From Clostridia bacterium (GTDB lineage Bacteria; Bacillota; Clostridia; Oscillospirales; CAG-272), in assembly GCA_017467165.1 (NCBI GenBank), contig JAFTST010000033.1:1-59946 (forward strand): DNA of 59,946 bases. The letters are read 5' to 3'. This document shows, piece after piece, positions 24,370 to 33,892 of this stretch. Both the position numbers and the translations under genes were made by a program. The stretch's first letter is position 1. Each line of letters opens with the position of its first letter. The notes under the pieces were generated by a model, which was given only the letters and a program-made list of their open reading frames with translations, was not told the origin of the DNA and ran no database searches.

Positions 24370-25422
24370 ATGAAAATGAAGCTATCATTCCGTTGGTACG
24401 GAAAGGACGACCCTATCTCGCTTGAACACATCTCTCAGATACCGGGTATGCGCTCTGTCGTTTCGGCGGTGTACGACGTTAAGCCCGGAGAGGTTTGGGG
24501 CGAGGAGAGCCTCAGAGAGATGAAGGAGGAGTGCGAGGCGCACGGTCTTGTTTTCGACGTGGTTGAGTCAATACCCGTGCACGAGGACATCAAGCTCGGA
24601 AGAAACGACGTTGATAGGCTGCTTGAGGTCTACTGCGAAAACATCAGAAGATGTGCAAGATACGGTGTCAAGTGCGTCACCTACAACTTCATGCCCGTTT
24701 TCGACTGGACGAGGACTCAGCTTGACAAGAAGGCTCCCGACGGCTCAACGAGCCTCGTTATGTATTGGGACCAGATGAGAGGACTTGATCCTCTGAAGGA
24801 TGATATTCATCTGCCCGGCTGGGATTCCAGCTACACTCAGGCACAGGTGCGCGAGCTTATCAGCGCGTACGGAGAGCTCGGTGAGGAGGGTCTTTGGAAA
24901 AACCTCGAGAGATTCCTCAGGAAGGTTATACCCGTCGCTGAGGAGTGCGGCGTGAGAATGGCGATTCACCCTGATGACCCGCCCTATCCTATCTTCGGCT
25001 TGCCGAGAATTATCACCTGCGAGGAAAACCTCGACCGCTTCCTTAAGATAGTAGACAGCCCCGCCAACAGCCTCTGCCTCTGCACGGGCTCGCTCGGCTG
25101 CGCTAAGTCAAACGACGTTGTCGCTATGGTTAAGAAGTATGCAGAGATGGACAGAATCGCATTCATGCATATCCGCAACGTCAAGATAATGGAGGACGGC
25201 TCCTTCGAGGAGAGGGCGCATCTTTCCTCCTGCGGCTCGCTTGATATATACGAGATTGCTCGCGCGCTTGTTGTAGCGGGCTTTGACGGTTATATCCGTC
25301 CCGACCACGGCCGTATGATATGGGGCGAAACAGGAAAGCCCGGGTATGGTCTGTATGACAGGGCGCTTGGTGCGACATATATTAACGGCATTTTCGAGGC
25401 TCTTGAGAAGGAGCTTGGATAA
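24370..25422 (+). CDS. uxuA: Mannonate dehydratase
   Basis: 350 aa, standard UxuA length. It shows the N-terminal MKLSFRWYG, the YNFMPVFDWTRTQL block, the metal/substrate segment MAIHPDDPPYPIFGLPRI, CTGSLG, and IAFMHIRNVK ending in DGYIRPDHGRMIWGE. It converts D-mannonate to 2-keto-3-deoxygluconate in glucuronate breakdown. Together with the symporter and GH2 gene it forms a compact uptake, hydrolysis and uronate catabolism set; uxaC, uxuB and kdgK must lie elsewhere. Confidence 0.93.
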   Translation: MKMKLSFRWYGKDDPISLEHISQIPGMRSVVSAVYDVKPGEVWGEESLREMKEECEAHGLVFDVVESIPVHEDIKLGRNDVDRLLEVYCENIRRCARYGVKCVTYNFMPVFDWTRTQLDKKAPDGSTSLVMYWDQMRGLDPLKDDIHLPGWDSSYTQAQVRELISAYGELGEEGLWKNLERFLRKVIPVAEECGVRMAIHPDDPPYPIFGLPRIITCEENLDRFLKIVDSPANSLCLCTGSLGCAKSNDVVAMVKKYAEMDRIAFMHIRNVKIMEDGSFEERAHLSSCGSLDIYEIARALVVAGFDGYIRPDHGRMIWGETGKPGYGLYDRALGATYINGIFEALEKELG

Positions 25423-25438
25423 CAAGGCAACAACAGAA

Positions 25439-25467
25439 AAACGCGGAGAGGCTTCTCCGCGTTTTTC
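25439..25467. terminator. Bidirectional terminator uxuA / CDF gene
   Basis: Perfect stem AACGCGGAGA-GGCT-TCTCCGCGTT with A's before and T's after, between convergent genes. Confidence 0.85.
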
Positions 25468-25520
25468 TAATTCAATTTTGTTTTTTTAACACTTCCGCCT
25501 GCGCTAATATATCAGCTCCG

Positions 25521-26687
25521 TCAGACAAACGGGTGTTCAACCTTGATAACGCAGGAGCACTCGGGGCGCTTTTCGGTTATTTTTCCCGATACTGCCGCCT
25601 CTGCCTCGTGCGAGCTGATCTTGGCGTCGGTAGGAATAAGCAGGTCAAATATAAGGTTTATCCTGCTGTCGCCCTTGGTCATACGGAAGTCGTGTATAGA
25701 GAAGGTGGGGTCAACCTCCTTAGCAGAGCTCTCGCACAGCTCCCTGAGAAGATTAACCTCGGGGTCGTCGATAACTATCGGGTCGAGGTGTATGGTTACT
25801 ATACAGCCGAATTTTTCGTTGAGGTCGCGCTCCATTCTGTCGACCTCCTCGTGAGCCACGTTAATATCTGAGTTTGAGGGCACCTCTGCGTGGAAGGACA
25901 CTATAAGTCTGCCAACTCCGTAGTCGTGTACCATAACGTCGTGTATTCCGATAACGTGTGTATAGCTCTCGCTGAACTTATAGATGGACTCGACGAATTC
26001 GGGGTCGGGCGGAGAGCCGAGCAGAAGGTCTATCGTTTCCTTCGCCGCGCGGATACCCGTGTAGAGAATAAAGGCAGCTACGACTATACCGACGTAGCCG
26101 TCGATAGCAAGCTCCGTGTACCTCGACACGACTGCGCTGACAAGCACCAGCGCTGTGGCAAGGCTGTCAGTCAGGCTATCCAGAGACGAGGCGCGCAGGG
26201 GGGCTGAGTTAATACTGCCCGCCATTCTTCTGAAGAAGAAAAACAGCCACAGCTTCACCGCTATCGACGCGCTGAGGATAATAAGAGTTATGTTCGAGAA
26301 GGTGGGGGTGGCGGGGCTCAGTATTTTTGACACGGATTCGGTGAAAAGCTCAAATCCAACCAAAATAATAAGCACGTCGACGATGAAGCCCGTCACGTAT
26401 TCGAGCCTTCCGTGTCCGAGCGGATGCTCCTTATCCACCGGGCGGGAGGCTAAACGAAAGCCGATAAGCCCGATAACCGACGAGCCCGCGTCGGATATGT
26501 TGTTGAAGGCGTCTGCGATAATAGCCACAGAGCCCGACAGTATACCCATAACGAGCTTACCGATGAAAAGAATAACGTTGCACAGGATGCCGACAATTCC
26601 AGCCAGAGCGGCGTATGCCCCTCTGATTTTGGGATTTGAAGTGTCCTCGCTGTTTTTTATAAAAAGCTTAACTAATAGTTCGGTCAT
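25521..26687 (-). CDS. Cation diffusion facilitator (CDF) family efflux protein
   Basis: 388 aa with six TM helices. TM2 and TM5 have the metal-site pattern ADAFNNISDAGSSV and DSLTDSLATA. HPLGHGRLEY follows TM2-3. There is a ~100-aa C-terminal cytosolic ferredoxin-fold domain (about 210-290, VHDYGVGRLIVSFHAEV) plus an extra ~90 residues. It exports Zn2+, Mn2+ or Fe2+. Manganese is possible because both metal-site motifs use D/N/D residues. It lies 34 nt after the DUF362 gene in the same direction. Confidence 0.88.
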   Translation of the reverse strand: MTELLVKLFIKNSEDTSNPKIRGAYAALAGIVGILCNVILFIGKLVMGILSGSVAIIADAFNNISDAGSSVIGLIGFRLASRPVDKEHPLGHGRLEYVTGFIVDVLIILVGFELFTESVSKILSPATPTFSNITLIILSASIAVKLWLFFFFRRMAGSINSAPLRASSLDSLTDSLATALVLVSAVVSRYTELAIDGYVGIVVAAFILYTGIRAAKETIDLLLGSPPDPEFVESIYKFSESYTHVIGIHDVMVHDYGVGRLIVSFHAEVPSNSDINVAHEEVDRMERDLNEKFGCIVTIHLDPIVIDDPEVNLLRELCESSAKEVDPTFSIHDFRMTKGDSRINLIFDLLIPTDAKISSHEAEAAVSGKITEKRPECSCVIKVEHPFV

Positions 26688-26720
26688 ATCTACTCCGTCG
26701 CCGAGCGGTCGGCGAATAAT

Positions 26721-27917
26721 TTATTTCTTTTTCTCTCTGTGGAATATCTCTGCTATGACTGTGCGGCGCACCTTCATAGCGCTCTTGGGGCAGAACTCCT
26801 GACAGCAGAAGCATCGGATGCAGAGCGAGCGGTCAATAACAGCCTTTCCACCCTTTATCACTATCGCCTTGGCAGGACATATATTCGCGCAGACTCCGCA
26901 GCCTACGCAGAGGTCTTTTTTTAACACGGGCTTGGTCTTAAGTATCGCTCCTGCTATTTTTCCGAAAAGTCGCTTAATCGGATTTTTGCCGTTTCCCTTG
27001 AATTCGAGCGAGCGGCGCTCGGTCACCGTTTCAAAGTCAGATAGACACAGGGGCTCTATATCTCCTATGATATCAACCCCCTCGACGCTGTCGGGAACAA
27101 GACCTCGTCTTTTTGCCGCGGCGAGAGTCGGCACGCTGTCCGCCTCAAGTCCGATGAGCCTTGCCGCGACCATATCGAGAGTGTGTGGCGAGCGGGAGGC
27201 GAGAATACAGCCCATGGGTCTGGGTGTGCCCGCCGTTGGGCCGTTGCCCTCCATACCAACAACAGCGTCGGCTATGGAGATAACGGGATGAAAATACTCG
27301 TCAAGGTCTATAAGCATATCTGCGAAGTCCTCGTATTTCGGGAAGCGGTAGTGGTACTCGGGCTTGATAATACCGGGTATTGTGCCAAACATATTCTTCG
27401 CCGCGCAGGACATACTCATCATTCCGTGGCTTTTCAACTTACAGAAGTTGATTATCAGGTCAGCCTCGTCAAGATACGAGGTATATGTGAAGCTGTTCAG
27501 CACCTTCGCCTCGGGGAAGGTAGCGGTGCTCTCGCCAAAGCTTCGGTTAAGGGTGGCGCCGTGACCCTCGCACTCGGTGACTCCCGATACCCTGTACACG
27601 CGTCCGACGAAGGCGCTGTTATAAAGTCCGCCGGGGCTGTCACCGATAACCACGGAGCATCCGCGCTCGGAAAGTATATCGCAGAGCGCAGAAAGCAGCA
27701 CGGGGTGGGTTGTAGCGGCGGTATCGGGCGCCATCGCCGAAACGAGATTAGCCTTGATAACCACGCGCGCTCCCTCGGGAATCAGCCCGTACGCTTCTAT
27801 ATCCGAGAGCGCCTTCTCCAAAGCGCTCCTTGCCGCTCTTATATCATACTCCGAAAGCGGCACCACCGACACTGTGTCGGCGGGAGAATAGTAGTTTGAA
27901 TTATACTCCATATTCAA
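26721..27917 (-). CDS. DUF362 domain protein with C-terminal 2x[4Fe-4S] ferredoxin
   Basis: 398 aa. The first ~300 residues are a DUF362 domain (VVIKANLVSAMAPDTAATTH; INFCKLKSHGMMSMSCAAKN). The C-terminus has two ferredoxin motifs, CVGCGVCANICPAKAI and CIRCFCCQEFCPKSAM. DUF362 proteins with ferredoxins are common in anaerobes and of unknown function. It overlaps the pRiA4b ORF-3-like gene by 4 nt, so the two are cotranslated. Confidence 0.85.
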   Translation of the reverse strand: MNMEYNSNYYSPADTVSVVPLSEYDIRAARSALEKALSDIEAYGLIPEGARVVIKANLVSAMAPDTAATTHPVLLSALCDILSERGCSVVIGDSPGGLYNSAFVGRVYRVSGVTECEGHGATLNRSFGESTATFPEAKVLNSFTYTSYLDEADLIINFCKLKSHGMMSMSCAAKNMFGTIPGIIKPEYHYRFPKYEDFADMLIDLDEYFHPVISIADAVVGMEGNGPTAGTPRPMGCILASRSPHTLDMVAARLIGLEADSVPTLAAAKRRGLVPDSVEGVDIIGDIEPLCLSDFETVTERRSLEFKGNGKNPIKRLFGKIAGAILKTKPVLKKDLCVGCGVCANICPAKAIVIKGGKAVIDRSLCIRCFCCQEFCPKSAMKVRRTVIAEIFHREKKK

Positions 27918-28501
27918 TCCTCGAGCGGCTCGCAGTTTCTTATCCGTCTGTAGAAATGCTCCATCATTTCGGTTCTGTAAGCCATTCTTTCGTTATCCTC
28001 ATCTATGCTGTAATCGTTGAAGTCCCATAGGTCAAACTCGCACCTTCCGAACGGTCGGTAGGTTGAATAGGGCTCCTTCTCGGTGGTTATAAGCCTTGTG
28101 AATCTGACAGGGCCATAATTTTCAAGAATACCCCTTCCCGCTCCGTCAAGCACAAGCGGAACACCGTCCGAGCGCTCCTTATCTGTGCCAAGAAAGGTTA
28201 CAACCAGCCAGTGATCCCAGCGGATATCGTAGAAAAGGTCCATTTTCTCATTTTTCACCATTCTAAGCGAGGAGAGAGTAACCTCGGTCATATCAGCCTC
28301 GCCCCATCGCTGTGTGTTGGGCATAGGCTCAAAGTCACGCTTTCGGTAACGAAAGGTGAAGTCAAGCGTACCCGAGGTGTCAAAGCTCGAGAGAATAACG
28401 TAGGCGAATCTGTCAAGCTTCATTCTCCAGGGAACCGAGATTAATCTCCACAGCAGCTTTTCGCACCTGTAGTAGTGAACTCTGTATAGATAATGCTTCA
28501 T
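27914..28501 (-). CDS. Plasmid pRiA4b ORF-3-like family protein (PF07929-type)
   Basis: 195 aa. The N-terminus YRVHYYRCEKLLWRLISVPW and the later DLFYDIRWDHWLVVTFLG plus VLDGAGRGILENYGP match the iwR-i-vp / YDfGDdWeh / G-ra-PPED-GG pattern of this family, though the central acidic residues are altered (DIRWDHW). Function unknown; the family occurs in plasmids and chromosomes. It lies between the aldo/keto reductase (10-nt gap) and DUF362 (4-nt overlap). Confidence 0.6.
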   Translation of the reverse strand: MKHYLYRVHYYRCEKLLWRLISVPWRMKLDRFAYVILSSFDTSGTLDFTFRYRKRDFEPMPNTQRWGEADMTEVTLSSLRMVKNEKMDLFYDIRWDHWLVVTFLGTDKERSDGVPLVLDGAGRGILENYGPVRFTRLITTEKEPYSTYRPFGRCEFDLWDFNDYSIDEDNERMAYRTEMMEHFYRRIRNCEPLED

Positions 28502-28511
28502 TCTTTTCCTG

Positions 28512-29702
28512 TCAGTCGGTTTTTTTATCGCGCAGAAGCCTCGCCTCAGCCTCTCGCTCGCGACTTATATCCGACCACCTCGGTATATCGTTCATACGGC
28601 AGGCAAGCTCGGAGAGGACGGTTGGAATATCTATGCTCTGCGGGCAGATAGCTGAGCACGCGCCGCAGCCAATGCAGGCTGTCGGCTTCTTATCATCGGG
28701 CAAAAACTCGACACGCATGGCACTATTGACCGATTTTGATACTCTCAGCTCGTTGCAGGTGGCGATAAGCAGAGGAATGTCCAGCCCCATAGGACAGCCG
28801 TCAACACAGTAGCGGCAGGCGGTACAGGGCACGGAGGAAAACATCTTCCCAGCTATCTCTGAAACCGCCTCCCTTTCCTCTGAGGAAAGCGGAGAAAGCG
28901 TACGGAAGGTATTGATATTGTCCTCTACCTGAGCCATATCCGACATACCGGAAAGGATAACGCCGATATTATCAAAGCTCATAAGCCATCTGAATGCGAA
29001 GGACGCGACGCTCGCATCGGGTCTTAACTCCCTGAGCCTCGCTTCATCCTCTGGTGGCAGAGCCGCCAGCTTTCCGCCTCTGACGGGCTCCATAATCCAC
29101 ACGGGTATGCCTCTATTGGTGAGAAGCTCATATTTAGCCTTGGCATTCTGCAGGGTATAGTCGAGGTAATTCATCTGTATCTGACAGAATTCCATCGCAT
29201 CCCCCACCCTGTCAAGAAACTCGGAGATTCCCGAGGCAAGCGCGTGGGTTGAAAAGCCGAGATGCTTGATTCTTCCAAGCCTCTTCTGCTCGAGGAAATA
29301 GTCAATGATACCGTACCTTTCCGAGGTATACACGTCCATCGAGCGCTCGTAGACGTTATGTAGAAGATAAAAATCAAAGTAGTCGGTGCCGCATTTTCTG
29401 AGCTGGTCCTCGAAGATGGGCGCGGGGTCATAGCTGTCCATCACCTGATGACCCGGGAATTTATCGGCGAGATAATAGCTCTCTCTTGGGTATTTCGAGA
29501 GTATTTTTCCAAGCACTATCTCCGAGGTTCCTCTGTGATAGGGGTATGCCGTGTCAAAATAATTGACTCCTGCCTCTATGGCGCGGTCTATCATTCTCTC
29601 GGAAAGCTCCATATCCACCTCCCCGTCCTCGAGGGTGGGAAAACGCATAGCTCCAAAGCCCAAAAGGGATATTTTCTTGTCCTTAAAGCTCTTATAAACC
29701 AT
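28512..29702 (-). CDS. Aldo/keto reductase with C-terminal [4Fe-4S] domain
   Basis: 396 aa. The AKR barrel tetrad is visible as FDTAYPYH (D, Y), LADKFP (K) and LLHNV (H). After ~280 residues come two ferredoxin-like clusters, CTACRYCVDGCPMGL and CIGCGACSAICPQSI. This is the anaerobic AKR-ferredoxin family, an oxidoreductase on unknown aldehydes, ketones or quinones. The start ATG has AGGAGC. It heads or joins an operon with the genes at 27914-25521. Confidence 0.9.
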   Translation of the reverse strand: MVYKSFKDKKISLLGFGAMRFPTLEDGEVDMELSERMIDRAIEAGVNYFDTAYPYHRGTSEIVLGKILSKYPRESYYLADKFPGHQVMDSYDPAPIFEDQLRKCGTDYFDFYLLHNVYERSMDVYTSERYGIIDYFLEQKRLGRIKHLGFSTHALASGISEFLDRVGDAMEFCQIQMNYLDYTLQNAKAKYELLTNRGIPVWIMEPVRGGKLAALPPEDEARLRELRPDASVASFAFRWLMSFDNIGVILSGMSDMAQVEDNINTFRTLSPLSSEEREAVSEIAGKMFSSVPCTACRYCVDGCPMGLDIPLLIATCNELRVSKSVNSAMRVEFLPDDKKPTACIGCGACSAICPQSIDIPTVLSELACRMNDIPRWSDISREREAEARLLRDKKTD

Positions 29703-29730
29703 AGTAGCTCCTTTTGATTTTTTCTACCGT

Positions 29731-30237
29731 TCAGACGTATTTCGGGTCAACGAAAACGGTCTTAGCGTATCCGAGAAGCTCGTCGCGCACACTGTCCGTG
29801 ATGTCCGACGGGCTGACGAAGGTGATAACGAAATATGCGTAGGGCGTGCGATAAAAGGTTGGCATGAAGAAGATATCTCCTGCCGCCGCGCTCTCGCGGT
29901 ATATGAAGTACGGAATATCCCCGCTCTCCCTCAGTGGTCCAACCGTCCCGCTATCTATAAGCCCCTGATAGACCTCGGCGAATTTCAGCGGAGTGTGAGT
30001 AGCGAGAATACCGTCCTTAATCACCGCATCAAAGGAAAACCGCGTGATACCGACGCTGATATGACCGTCTGACGCCTCGAGGTCAAAGCCCTCTCTCGCT
30101 TCCTTTTCCTTAAAGGCGCGAGGTAGCCTTATTCCAAGCTCACAATGCTCAAAAACACGCTCGCCTGAGCAGGCGACGGCGCTGAATATCGAGAGTATGA
30201 GAAGGAAAGCCAGAACAACCCTTATCGCCCTATTCAT
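29731..30237 (-). CDS. Putative lipoprotein, 168 aa
   Basis: The N-terminal signal ends in FSAVACSG, a lipobox. The mature part has a PsbP/DUF1795-like feel (CELGIRLPRAFKEKEAREGF..., IVITF-type strands) of ~140 residues. Overlap with the HAD gene stop (8 nt) means the two are in one transcript. No function recognised. Confidence 0.65.
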   Translation of the reverse strand: MNRAIRVVLAFLLILSIFSAVACSGERVFEHCELGIRLPRAFKEKEAREGFDLEASDGHISVGITRFSFDAVIKDGILATHTPLKFAEVYQGLIDSGTVGPLRESGDIPYFIYRESAAAGDIFFMPTFYRTPYAYFVITFVSPSDITDSVRDELLGYAKTVFVDPKYV

Positions 30238-30895
30238 TTCTCCCTCCTATGTGGGAGGCTATTTCCTCCGCTCTCGAGCAAATCAGGTCTGCTCCCGCCT
30301 CTGATAGCTCCTCCTTTTCTCTGAAGCCCCAGAGGACTCCGACAGAAAGACCCGCACCCATATTTCCGGCTGTTTCTATATCCACCGCGGTATCGCCGAT
30401 AAAGGCAGCCTCGTCCGGGGCAACGTTCATCTTTTCAAGTATATAAAGCGCCGAGGTCGCATCGGGCTTGAGTGGCACACCGTCTATGCCTCCCCGCACC
30501 ATGTCAAACAGGTCGCCAAAAAAGTGGCTGACAACCGCTACGGCGGCAGAGTCGGGCTTATTTGACAGAACTGCGAGGCGGACTCCCTTATTTTTCAGAT
30601 CCCGTAGCATCTCGGGCACACCCTCGTATATCTCGGTAAGGTAGAGCGGAGATGCATCATACGCCGCCTTGTAGTCGGACAGCGCCTCAAGAATTTTCTC
30701 CTCATCGCTCTCACCCTACTCTCCGAGCGCTCTTTTAATCAGCATATAGGCTCCGTCGCCTATATATCTTTTCGTATCGCTGTCGGACACGTCCCTGTAG
30801 CCGAATTTTCCAAGAGTGGCGTTAAGATAATGCTTTATAGTCGGCAGGGTGTTGAGAAGCGTGCCGTCTAAATCAAAAATACATGCTTTAATCAT
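30230..30895 (-). pseudogene. HAD hydrolase (phosphoglycolate phosphatase-like) interrupted by an in-frame amber codon
   Basis: Read through, the frame encodes ~221 residues of a normal Gph-like HAD: MIKACIFDLDGTLLNTLP (motif I), a cap domain, VLSNK (motif II), KPDATSALYILEKM (motif III Lys), and FIGDTAVDIETAG (motif IV). A single TAG at 30718-30716 follows ALGE and precedes GESDEEK; nothing else is broken. The short ATG frame 30619-30230 alone lacks motif I and would be inactive. It is either a recent nonsense mutation, a sequencing error, or readthrough. Confidence 0.75.
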
Positions 30896-30941
30896 TTAGT
30901 TCGGTTTTTTCCTGTATTTTTCTTCCATTATAGTTGTTTTC

Positions 30942-33356
30942 TTATATTTTCTGGAGCTTGGCGAAGGTAGCCATCAGCCTTTTGGTCACTCCGCTGTCAA
31001 AGCGCACCTCATAGAGCACGTCGCCTCCCATATCCTTTGAGGAGAGTATAACTCCGTCACCGAAGGTGGCGTGTCTGACTCTTGCTCCCACGGGGAGCTT
31101 CTCCACGCCATAGCCCGAGGGACCGCTCTTTTTCGCGCTGCCTGCGGTATTGATTTCGGGCGGACGTGAGAACTCGCGCGAAACGCTCGACCCGCCTCTG
31201 TACTGCGCTCTCTGGTAGCCGCCGTACTGTCTTGGCGGCTCTCTTCTCGGTCTGTCCTCCTCCTTGAACCTGTCGGGCACCTCTTCCCTGATAAATGAAG
31301 ACAGCCTGCCCCATACGGTTCTGCCGTACATCATTCGGCTCTTGGCGTAGGTTACTATAAGTCTTTCCTTGGCTCTGGTTATCGCAACGTAGCAGAGACG
31401 TCGCTCCTCGCTCATCTCCGCCTCCTCCATTCGGTTCTGCTCGGAGGGGAATATACCGTCCTCCATACCTGCGAGGAACACCACGGGAAATTCGAGTCCC
31501 TTCGCCGCGTGGACGGTCATAAGCACCACAGCATCTGCCGTATCGTCATACTTATCAACGTCGCTGATAAGGAAAACCTCCTCGAGAAAGCCCATAAGAG
31601 TAGGCTCCTCTTCGCTTTCCTCCATCCTCTTTTCATACTCCAGAGCGGCGGAAACAAGCTCCATAACGTGCTCTGTCTTGGTTTCTCCCTCTCTGCCCTC
31701 GGCTACGAGCATCTGGTGGTATCCCGAGCGCTCAAAGACGTATTTTATCATCTCGGAGGGCAGACCCGCGTTACCTCTGACGTCCTCGATAAGCGCGACG
31801 AAGGAAAGAAGCTTCTCCTTGCTCTTCTCAAGTGCGGGAAATTCTGCCGCGCGCTCCATCAGAGCGTACATTGAGAGCCCGTTCATCTGTGCGAGCTGCT
31901 CGACCGCCTCCTCGGTAGCCTTTCCTATCTTTCTCTTAGGCTCGTTGAGTATTCTCTTGAGCCTGAGGTTGTCGCCCGTCGACGCCACAACCGATAGGTA
32001 GGCTATCATATCCTTGACCTCTTTTCTGTCGTAGAAGCCCATATCGCCGACGATACGGTAGGGTATTCCGCTCTTGGCGAAGGTGGTCTGGAGCGAGCGG
32101 CCCAGAGCGTTAACTCTGTACAGCACGGCAAAGTCGGAATACCTCCGCTTTTCCTCTATAACCCACTTGGTTATTTTTTCAATTATATATCTGCCCTCGT
32201 CGTTCTGGTCGAACGCCTCCTTGACGAGTATCCTCTCTCCGTCACCCTTGTCGCACCACAGGCTCTTGTTGTGTCGGTCGGAATTGTTGGCAATAACCGC
32301 GTTAGCTGCGCCGAGAATATTCGCCGTCGACCTGTAATTCTGCTCCAGCTTAATAACCGTAGCCTCGGGGTAGGTCTTATCAAAGTTAAGTATATTCTCG
32401 ACGGTCGCGCCTCTGAAACGGTATATAGACTGATCGTCGTCGCCGACTACCATTATATTTCTCGTGCCATCCGATAGAAGAGCTGTCAGGACGAACTGCG
32501 CGTAGTTGGTGTCCTGATACTCGTCGACGAGCACGTATTTGAATTTTCTCTGATAATACTCGCGTATATCGTCCTCATCCTGAAGCAGCTCGACCGTGCG
32601 CATAATTATATCGTCGAAATCGACGGCGTTATTCCGCATCATCTCCTGCTCGTAGAGATTATAGATAGCTCTGATATCTCTTCCTCTCGGGTCGGAGCCT
32701 ACGTCCATATCGTCGGGGTGCTGGAGCTTATCCTTAGCCGAGCTTATAGCGGCGAGCACCGCCTTGGGCGCGAGCCTCTTTTCGTCAATGTCGAGCGCCT
32801 TCATACAGTCAATAACCATTCTCTTCTGGTCATCGGTGTCGTAGATGGAAAAGCCGGGCTTATATCCGAGCCGCTCGCCGTATTTTCTGAGTATCCTCAG
32901 GCAGACGGAGTGAAAGGTGCCCGCCCAGATGGACGAAGCAACCGCGCTATCCTCGAATGTGGTAAGGAGTCTGTCCTTAATCTCTCCCGCCGCCTTGTTG
33001 GTGAAGGTGAATGCCAGCACCTGCCAGGGTGGACAGGAGTGCTCGATAAACTGCGGAAGTATCTCCGAGATTTCCTCGGGCGGAAGCTGATACGCGGCAC
33101 TCAGCGCCTCAACGGTGTCGGCGTCTACTCCCTCGGGCAGGTTATCCGAGAAATAAGCGTTTCCATACTTAATTATGTAAGCTATACGGTTAACCAGCAC
33201 GGTTGTCTTTCCGCTACCCGCGCCAGCAAGCACGAGGACGGGCCCCTCTGTGGTGAAAACCGCCCTTCTCTGCTCGGGATTGAGGAATTCACCGTATACC
33301 TTATCAAACAGACGGCGCTTCGCCGCCAGAAATTCATTTTTGATATTTTCCTGCAT
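30942..33356 (-). CDS. pcrA: ATP-dependent DNA helicase PcrA/UvrD
   Basis: 804 aa, usual length. SF1 helicase motifs in order: Q-motif LNPEQRRAV, I LAGAGSGKTT, Ia FTFTNKAA, II VDEYQDTNYAQ, III GDDDQSIYRFRGA, IV-VI with VMTVHAAKGLEFPVVFLAG and YVAITRAKERL. The C-terminal ~100 residues contain an Arg-rich linker and a YEVRFDSGVTKRL Tudor-like domain that binds RNA polymerase in PcrA. It works in DNA repair and in removing stalled transcription complexes and recombination intermediates. Confidence 0.95.
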   Translation of the reverse strand: MQENIKNEFLAAKRRLFDKVYGEFLNPEQRRAVFTTEGPVLVLAGAGSGKTTVLVNRIAYIIKYGNAYFSDNLPEGVDADTVEALSAAYQLPPEEISEILPQFIEHSCPPWQVLAFTFTNKAAGEIKDRLLTTFEDSAVASSIWAGTFHSVCLRILRKYGERLGYKPGFSIYDTDDQKRMVIDCMKALDIDEKRLAPKAVLAAISSAKDKLQHPDDMDVGSDPRGRDIRAIYNLYEQEMMRNNAVDFDDIIMRTVELLQDEDDIREYYQRKFKYVLVDEYQDTNYAQFVLTALLSDGTRNIMVVGDDDQSIYRFRGATVENILNFDKTYPEATVIKLEQNYRSTANILGAANAVIANNSDRHNKSLWCDKGDGERILVKEAFDQNDEGRYIIEKITKWVIEEKRRYSDFAVLYRVNALGRSLQTTFAKSGIPYRIVGDMGFYDRKEVKDMIAYLSVVASTGDNLRLKRILNEPKRKIGKATEEAVEQLAQMNGLSMYALMERAAEFPALEKSKEKLLSFVALIEDVRGNAGLPSEMIKYVFERSGYHQMLVAEGREGETKTEHVMELVSAALEYEKRMEESEEEPTLMGFLEEVFLISDVDKYDDTADAVVLMTVHAAKGLEFPVVFLAGMEDGIFPSEQNRMEEAEMSEERRLCYVAITRAKERLIVTYAKSRMMYGRTVWGRLSSFIREEVPDRFKEEDRPRREPPRQYGGYQRAQYRGGSSVSREFSRPPEINTAGSAKKSGPSGYGVEKLPVGARVRHATFGDGVILSSKDMGGDVLYEVRFDSGVTKRLMATFAKLQKI

Positions 33357-33602
33357 ATTCTTATCCGTTTTCTAATCCGTTTCTATATATTCAATCGACA
33401 TCTCCAAACGAGGCGTAGCGCTCTTGGGCGCTCATCTTTCGCAGCTTCGTAATTTCTACAACTGCTTTTCAGACCAAACGCCAAAATAGGCGCTTTTTCT
33501 CCCCTCGGAAAATGGTATCGGGCTTGTACCCTTTTCGATAATATTCCCATTTCAGAGCAGTCATAAAAGATTCTCGCGATATAGTTTTCAACAATTTTCT
33601 TC

Positions 33603-33715
33603 GTCGAGAATGTGGAAAACTCAATGTCGAAAAAGCGTGAAAGAACGCGACCTTTCCTCTTTCTCCCCAGCTTCCCAACAAGTTATCGACAGCGAGGCAC
33701 CAAGTTATACACACA
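33603..33715. other. Intergenic region with DnaA-box-like sites
   Basis: The 536-bp gap between pcrA and the YgiQ gene (33357-33892) has no convincing gene. It contains TTATACACA (33705-33713, exact TTATNCACA), TTATCGACA (33683-33691), TGTGGAAAA (33611-33619) and T/A-rich TTTTCAACAA repeats. A 100-aa minus frame (33469-33771) runs through it but looks like a shadow. Confidence 0.35.
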
Positions 33716-33892
33716 GGCACCCTACAAAGCTGAAAATACACTTTTCCGATATTTGAAGGAAAAAGCCTCATTCAGCTTGTTTTGACGGGTTTTAATTCAT
33801 TTCTCAAATCTGCCGCCGTTTTTCTCTGCTCAGTGTTCGTAATTCTTACTAAAAGGTGTTGTTTTTTCACGATTTTGTCAGGCTTTAACAAT

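Noticed and set aside
33469-33771. 100-aa minus frame in the pcrA-ygiQ gap
   Set aside because: No RBS, no domain, AT-rich repetitive DNA with DnaA-box-like sites.
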